NCBI GenBank assembly: GCA_946407065.1
Contig: CAMJMQ010000014.1
Span: forward strand, 1-64,000
DNA: 64,000 bases
Reading direction: 5' to 3'
DNA from: an uncultured Clostridia bacterium
GTDB taxonomy: Bacteria > Bacillota > Clostridia > Oscillospirales > Acutalibacteraceae
The notes beneath the pieces were generated by a model, which had not been told where the DNA came from, did not search any database, and worked only from the letters and a program-made list of their open reading frames with translations. Of the stretch, positions 59,737-64,000 are shown piece by piece; position 1 is the first letter of the stretch; every line of letters begins with the position of its first letter. A program made the translations under genes and the position numbers.

Positions 59737-60918
59737 ATGTCATATTTATTTACATCTGAATCCGTCACCGAGGGACATCCCGACAAGGTTTGCGACCGTG
59801 TGTCCGATTCCGTTCTCGACGCGATCTTAGCGCAGGACAAAAACGCGCATGTCGCGTGTGAGACCACCGCTACGACAGGCCGCATCAATGTGATGGGCGA
59901 GATCTCCACGACTGCTCAGGTCGATTTTGAGCAGGTCATCCGCAACGCGGTCTGTGAGATCGGCTACGACAGTGAGGCGGCGACCTTTGACGGTCACACC
60001 TGCAAGGTGGATATTTTCTTAGATCAACAGAGCCCCGATATCGCAATGGGCGTCAATGCGTCCTACGAGCTCAGGGACGGCGAAGAAGCCGCAGAGAATC
60101 AGCTCGGCGCCGGAGATCAGGGCATGATGTTCGGTTATGCCTGCGATGAGACGCCTGAATTGATGCCGCTCGCGATCTCTCTGTCGCATAAGCTTTCGAA
60201 GCGTCTGACGCAGGTGCGTAAGGACGGCACCCTGCCTTATCTGCGTCCCGACGGTAAAACACAGGTCACCATCGAGTATGACGGTGACACAGCAAAACGC
60301 GTGGACACTGTGGTCGTATCGACCCAGCATGATGAAAAGACCTCTCTCGAGACGATCCGCAAGGATCTGATCGAGCAGGTGATCCGCCCGATCATCCCTG
60401 AGGATCTGATCGACGACAGCACCAAGATCTTTGTCAATCCGACCGGCAGATTCGTCATCGGCGGCCCCGAGGGCGATTCCGGCTTGACCGGCAGAAAGAT
60501 CATCGTCGACACCTACGGCGGTTACGCCCGTCACGGCGGCGGCGCCTTCTCCGGTAAGGATCCGACAAAGGTCGACCGCAGCGCGGCATATTTCGCGCGC
60601 TATATCGCGAAGAACATCGTAGCCTCGGGTATCGCGAAGAAGGCGGAGGTACAGCTCGCCTACGCGATCGGCGTCGCAAAACCCGTATCGGTCATGGTGG
60701 AGACCTTCGGAACTTCACAATATACCAATGAGCAGATCGCTGCTGCTGTCAACAAGGTGTTTGACGCGCGTCCCGCGTCCATCATCCGTACTCTCGACCT
60801 GTTGAATACAAAATACGCGCCTTTGGCAGCCTACGGTCACATGGGTCGTGAGGAGCTCGGCGTTCGTTGGGAGGATACCGATAAGGCGGATGAACTGCTT
60901 AAGGTGTTAGCAGAATGA
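59737..60918 (+). CDS. metK: S-adenosylmethionine synthetase
   Basis: A 393-residue enzyme making SAM from methionine and ATP. Family motifs are visible: [16 protein letters not shown] at the start, [26 protein letters not shown] and [16 protein letters not shown]. Length matches the family. Controlled by the SAM riboswitch upstream. Its stop overlaps the next start by 4 bases (ATGA). Confidence 0.98.
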   Translation: MSYLFTSESVTEGHPDKVCDRVSDSVLDAILAQDKNAHVACETTATTGRINVMGEISTTAQVDFEQVIRNAVCEIGYDSEAATFDGHTCKVDIFLDQQSPDIAMGVNASYELRDGEEAAENQLGAGDQGMMFGYACDETPELMPLAISLSHKLSKRLTQVRKDGTLPYLRPDGKTQVTIEYDGDTAKRVDTVVVSTQHDEKTSLETIRKDLIEQVIRPIIPEDLIDDSTKIFVNPTGRFVIGGPEGDSGLTGRKIIVDTYGGYARHGGGAFSGKDPTKVDRSAAYFARYIAKNIVASGIAKKAEVQLAYAIGVAKPVSVMVETFGTSQYTNEQIAAAVNKVFDARPASIIRTLDLLNTKYAPLAAYGHMGREELGVRWEDTDKADELLKVLAE

Positions 60919-62603
60919 AAATCATTTTACGGTATTTACAGGGGATCCCCGGGATCGTCCTGATCCTCTATGTACAGCTGATCCTCAGCGCCGATATCTA
61001 TTTGTCGGAGCTGAAAAGCGCGACAAAAACATGGTTATATATTTTGGCTTTTGTCGGCGCGGTGATCCTGTGCCCCGCGTTGATCCGTCTGTTCCGTCGG
61101 TTCAGCATCCGATACAAGGCGACTTTGACGAACAAACGCCGCAAAATCATTTGGTTCACGGCATTTTGGCTGATCAGTGCCGCGGTATTCGGATTCTACT
61201 ATGTCGCGGAGTATCCCGGTGCGTTTTCGGCGGATTCCATCACGCAGTATAAACAGGCGATAACAGGTGTGTACAATAACTGGCATCCCGTTTTGCATAC
61301 GCTGTTGGGCTTTAAACTGCCCCTGACGCTCACCGGCGGATGGGTCGGATCGATCGTCTTGTTCCAGCTGATCGTATTCTCTCTGGCGGCAGCTTATGCG
61401 GCGTATACGATCCTGCGCCACAGCAATATCCCGTTCGCGGCGCTGTCCCTGGCGTTTATCCTGATCAGTCCCGCTACCGCGGTGATGTCGCTCTATCCGT
61501 GGAAGGATATCCCGTTCGCGATCATGGCGCTGCTTGCCGTTTCCTATGCCGCGAATACCTATTTCACCAAGGGCGAATGGCTGAAAAGGCGCAGCCATAT
61601 CGTCGCTGTCGTCATCGTTTTGGTGCTGGCGACGGTGTTCCGTCACAACGCCATTCTGTTCACGCTTCCCATGCTGATCGCGATGCTCTTGTATCTCAAG
61701 CGCAAGGCGGTCTTGATCATCGCGGCGTGCTTTGCGGCAGCGGTCATCCTGATCGAAGGTCCGCTGTACGCCATACTCCATGTCGAACAGCCCGGCGACA
61801 GACAGACCGAGATGCTCGGCGTCCCGGTCTCGGTGATCGGAGCGGTCGCCGCGCGCAATCCGAGCGCGCTGGATACGGAATCCAAACAGTTCATCTATTC
61901 TGTCGCGCCCGCCCAGTCGTGGACAAACGGCTATGTCATCGGCAATTTCAATACCGTGAAATTTTTGCCGGGTACCAATTATCATAAGATCAGTGAAGCC
62001 GGCGCGCCCAAGGTGATCGGCTGTATGTTCAAATGCTTTATCCGATCCCCGAAAGAAGCGTTTGCCGGTTTTATTGCCGCGACCGATATGGTATACACGG
62101 TGACCGGTGACGACTCCTACTGGAGCGACGTCACGCCCGGGATCGTCGGCAATGAGTACAACATCTCTTACCGCGGCGATCGAGTTGCCAAGGATGTGAT
62201 CTCGTTCACCTCAAATCGCCTTAATACCTTTATGAAGTGGTTTTTCTGGTATGTCGGCGCGATGAACCTGCTGTTGATCACGGCGGCGCTTGCCCGATTC
62301 AAATTCAATCAAAAAGCAGAATGGAAGCGGATCCTGCCGGTATTGGCGATGTTGATGTACAATTTCGGCACCATGCTGCTGCTCAGCGGCGACGACTTCC
62401 GTCTGTTCTACTATACCTTCCCGATCACACCCGTATTATTACTGCTGATACTGCGGGAGGAAGATAAAACATCGACCGCGGATAAGAAAGCTGCCATCGA
62501 ACCCGAAAAGGCTCGATTTGATGATGTTCCCGCTCTTCCTGTTGAGGAACAGCCCGATGAAGCGCCCGTCATCGAGCCGCAGGCGAAAGCGGCTGAAATC
62601 TGA
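60915..62603 (+). CDS. DUF6020-family polytopic membrane protein
   Basis: A 562-residue integral membrane protein with about 12 hydrophobic segments, resembling the DUF6020/GT-C-like family ([34 protein letters not shown]). The aspartate in the first loop and WHP motif are typical. It has a charged cytoplasmic tail. It is coupled to metK by a 4-base overlap, so the riboswitch should also control it, which is unexpected for a presumed cell-envelope sugar transferase. Confidence 0.85.
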   Translation: MKIILRYLQGIPGIVLILYVQLILSADIYLSELKSATKTWLYILAFVGAVILCPALIRLFRRFSIRYKATLTNKRRKIIWFTAFWLISAAVFGFYYVAEYPGAFSADSITQYKQAITGVYNNWHPVLHTLLGFKLPLTLTGGWVGSIVLFQLIVFSLAAAYAAYTILRHSNIPFAALSLAFILISPATAVMSLYPWKDIPFAIMALLAVSYAANTYFTKGEWLKRRSHIVAVVIVLVLATVFRHNAILFTLPMLIAMLLYLKRKAVLIIAACFAAAVILIEGPLYAILHVEQPGDRQTEMLGVPVSVIGAVAARNPSALDTESKQFIYSVAPAQSWTNGYVIGNFNTVKFLPGTNYHKISEAGAPKVIGCMFKCFIRSPKEAFAGFIAATDMVYTVTGDDSYWSDVTPGIVGNEYNISYRGDRVAKDVISFTSNRLNTFMKWFFWYVGAMNLLLITAALARFKFNQKAEWKRILPVLAMLMYNFGTMLLLSGDDFRLFYYTFPITPVLLLLILREEDKTSTADKKAAIEPEKARFDDVPALPVEEQPDEAPVIEPQAKAAEI

Positions 62604-62631
62604 TTGAATCGCAATCAATACTCCGAAATGA

Positions 62632-62660
62632 GAAGGCTCTGCTGTGACGGCAGAGCCTTT
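62632..62660 (+). terminator. Terminator after the DUF6020 gene
   Basis: AGGCTCTGC pairs with GGCAGAGCCT around TGTGAC, then TTTCG. The T tract is short. Confidence 0.65.
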
Positions 62661-62750
62661 CGATTATATGGAGAGTTAATGATTCTCGCAGCGCTGATAC
62701 GGTCAGCGTCGGTATCGGAGAGGAACTTCATGTGTGGCAGCGTCGATCTG

Positions 62751-63107
62751 TCATCCGATCAGTCCGAACGATACCGACAACGCCTGATTGATCTGCTTCA
62801 TCGACTGTACATTGACCGAGCCCATCTTCTCTCTGAGTCGGCGCTTATCTAATGTACGAACCTGTTCGAGCAGGACGACGCTGTCCTTATATAAGCCGCA
62901 TTCATGCGCCTCGATCGGGATATGCGTGGGCAGCTTGGTTTTATCCGTCTTGCTGGTGATCGCCGCCGCGATGACGGTGGGGGAGTAGCGGTTGCCCACA
63001 TCGTTCTGGATGATCAGCACCGGTCGCACACCGCCCTGCTCCGATCCGACCACGGGACTGAGATCGGCATAATAGATATCACCGCGTTTGATATTCAATT
63101 TCTTCAC
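62751..63107 (-). CDS. MazF/PemK-family endoribonuclease toxin
   Basis: A 118-residue mRNA interferase like Bacillus EndoA (NdoA): [37 protein letters not shown], and [13 protein letters not shown] hold the family's active Arg/Thr positions. It should cut mRNA at short sequences. No antitoxin is beside it; the upstream neighbour is divergent. The antitoxin could lie elsewhere, as a companion gene is normal for this family. Confidence 0.92.
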   Translation of the reverse strand: MKKLNIKRGDIYYADLSPVVGSEQGGVRPVLIIQNDVGNRYSPTVIAAAITSKTDKTKLPTHIPIEAHECGLYKDSVVLLEQVRTLDKRRLREKMGSVNVQSMKQINQALSVSFGLIG

Positions 63108-63257
63108 ACTCCTGAATTTGTTTCATCTGAAATTATCTTTGACAGTTTGGCGGGATTTATTCCGCCGATTCCATGTGATTGAAAAATCTGTGTGCTTGTG
63201 TTACAATATAGTGCGGTTGTAAGAACCATTATCATTGTATGATGTGAGAGGGATAAA

Positions 63258-64000
63258 GTGAGTAAAAGAACCAAAGGAATCCTGCTATTGATCTTATCGG
63301 CGTTTTTCTTCGCCTGTATGAATATGTTCGTCAAGCTCAGCGGCGATGAACTTCCTGTATTTCAAAAGGTGTTTTTCCGTAACGCAATGGCGGCGGCGAT
63401 CGCGTTTATTGTTCTTATAAAGAACAAAGCACCCCTGCGACCGACGGTCAAGGGGAGTTGGAAGTTTCTCATACTGCGAACGCTGTTCGGCTTGACAGGC
63501 GTCGTCTGCAATTACTACGCGCTCGAGACGCTCGTGCTGTCCGACGCGTCCATCCTGAATAAGATGTCGCCCTTCTTCGCGGTGGTCTTCTCATTCATCT
63601 TCATCCATGAGCGACCGAAGCTTTATCAATGGTTGATTTTGGGCGGCGCGTTATTCGGTACGATCTTCGTCATCAAGCCCAGCTTTGCCAACGCTGCTTT
63701 CATCCCCGCATTGGTGGGATTTTTGGGCGGCGTATGCGCGGGCGCGGCTTACGGCTGTGTGCGCAAGCTCGGATTGATGGGGGAGAACAATCCGTTTATC
63801 GTGTTCTTCTTCTCGACCGCGTCTACCCTGATCGTCACACCGATCATGATCGCGGGCTATGTTCCGATGACAGCCTTGCAGTGGGTGTATTTGCTGTCTG
63901 CGGGCGTGAGCGCGGCGCTCGCGCAATTCTCCATCACCGCGGCGTATACCTGCGCGCCCGCCAAGGAAATCTCTGTCTACGATTTCAGCCAGATCATCTT
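63258..64000 (+). CDS. EamA/DMT-family transporter, cut by the window end
   Basis: At least 247 residues of a drug/metabolite transporter of ten helices; six to seven are present. GTG 63258 follows GAGAGGG. The first EamA repeat has CMNMFVKLSGDELPVFQ and FFRN; VCNYYALETLVLSDASILN matches the second half of that repeat. It diverges from the MazF gene. Substrate unknown, possibly an amino acid or other metabolite. Confidence 0.88.
   Translation, partial: MSKRTKGILLLILSAFFFACMNMFVKLSGDELPVFQKVFFRNAMAAAIAFIVLIKNKAPLRPTVKGSWKFLILRTLFGLTGVVCNYYALETLVLSDASILNKMSPFFAVVFSFIFIHERPKLYQWLILGGALFGTIFVIKPSFANAAFIPALVGFLGGVCAGAAYGCVRKLGLMGENNPFIVFFFSTASTLIVTPIMIAGYVPMTALQWVYLLSAGVSAALAQFSITAAYTCAPAKEISVYDFSQII

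Noticed and set aside
62604..62852. 82-residue plus-strand frame after the DUF6020 gene
   Set aside because: It crosses a terminator and overlaps the clear MazF gene in antisense.

Overview
The window looks like a chromosomal stretch of an anaerobic, low-to-mid GC Clostridia bacterium of the Ruminococcus / Oscillospiraceae type. This is inferred from Firmicutes-style ribosome binding sites, dockerin modules, many membrane proteins with an N-terminal zinc ribbon, a SAM-I riboswitch before metK, and DUF1836, NfeD and DUF6020 genes. No rRNA or other strict species marker is present.

Region 1 (about 157-24649) is an integrated mobilizable element. Its left edge is a tRNA-Trp gene cut in the anticodon loop. 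Its right edge is an intact tRNA-Trp whose 5' half and promoter appear to be supplied by the element. It carries a tyrosine integrase, a large serine recombinase, two MobC/relaxase pairs (one relaxase frameshifted), a TnpW-like protein, a short RepA_N-like protein, a SLOG-like operon and candidate transfer sites. No coupling protein or type IV secretion gene is visible, so it is probably mobilized in trans. Its cargo is a secreted 1284-residue protein (CHAP, PKD-like, ricin-type, six C-type lectin domains, dockerin) and an AT-rich run of five genes at 14358-23462: two lipoproteins and three zinc-ribbon membrane-anchored proteins bearing a caspase-fold domain, a subtilisin domain and RCC1 repeats. 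Two copies of an apparently undescribed small RNA, each with its own promoter, a covarying three-way-junction fold, a conserved 24-nt loop and a terminator, lie at 10794-10998 (+) and 24027-24267 (-).

Region 2 (24.8-28.1 kb) is chromosomal: a sodium:solute symporter and two alpha/beta hydrolases, all on the minus strand, then a 157-bp palindromic repeat element.

Region 3 (28.5-47.6 kb) is dense in acyl- and aminoacyl-activation genes: STAS protein, an A-T-C nonribosomal peptide synthetase, a type B carboxylesterase, an AMP-ligase fused to a carrier domain, two PlsC acyltransferases, another AMP-ligase, a free acyl carrier protein, an LRAT-like acyltransferase, DegV, a FakA-like kinase and several hydrolases. 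I read it as a locus for activating and joining fatty acids or amino acids into a lipid-like product; the product cannot be named. Two paralogous zinc-ribbon proteins with PQYGQP repeats follow.

Region 4 (47.6-64 kb) holds a PqqD/S26-peptidase pair, a CotH-dockerin protein, pncB, a second acyl-activation trio (AMP-ligase, metallo-beta-lactamase fold, E2-like acyltransferase), a lipoprotein, DUF1836, NfeD and SPFH genes, a small NrdD-like protein, SAM riboswitch-metK-DUF6020, a MazF toxin and an EamA transporter cut by the window end. Short palindromic repeats with the ends GTCATTGCGA and GGCAATCTC are scattered through the chromosomal part only.
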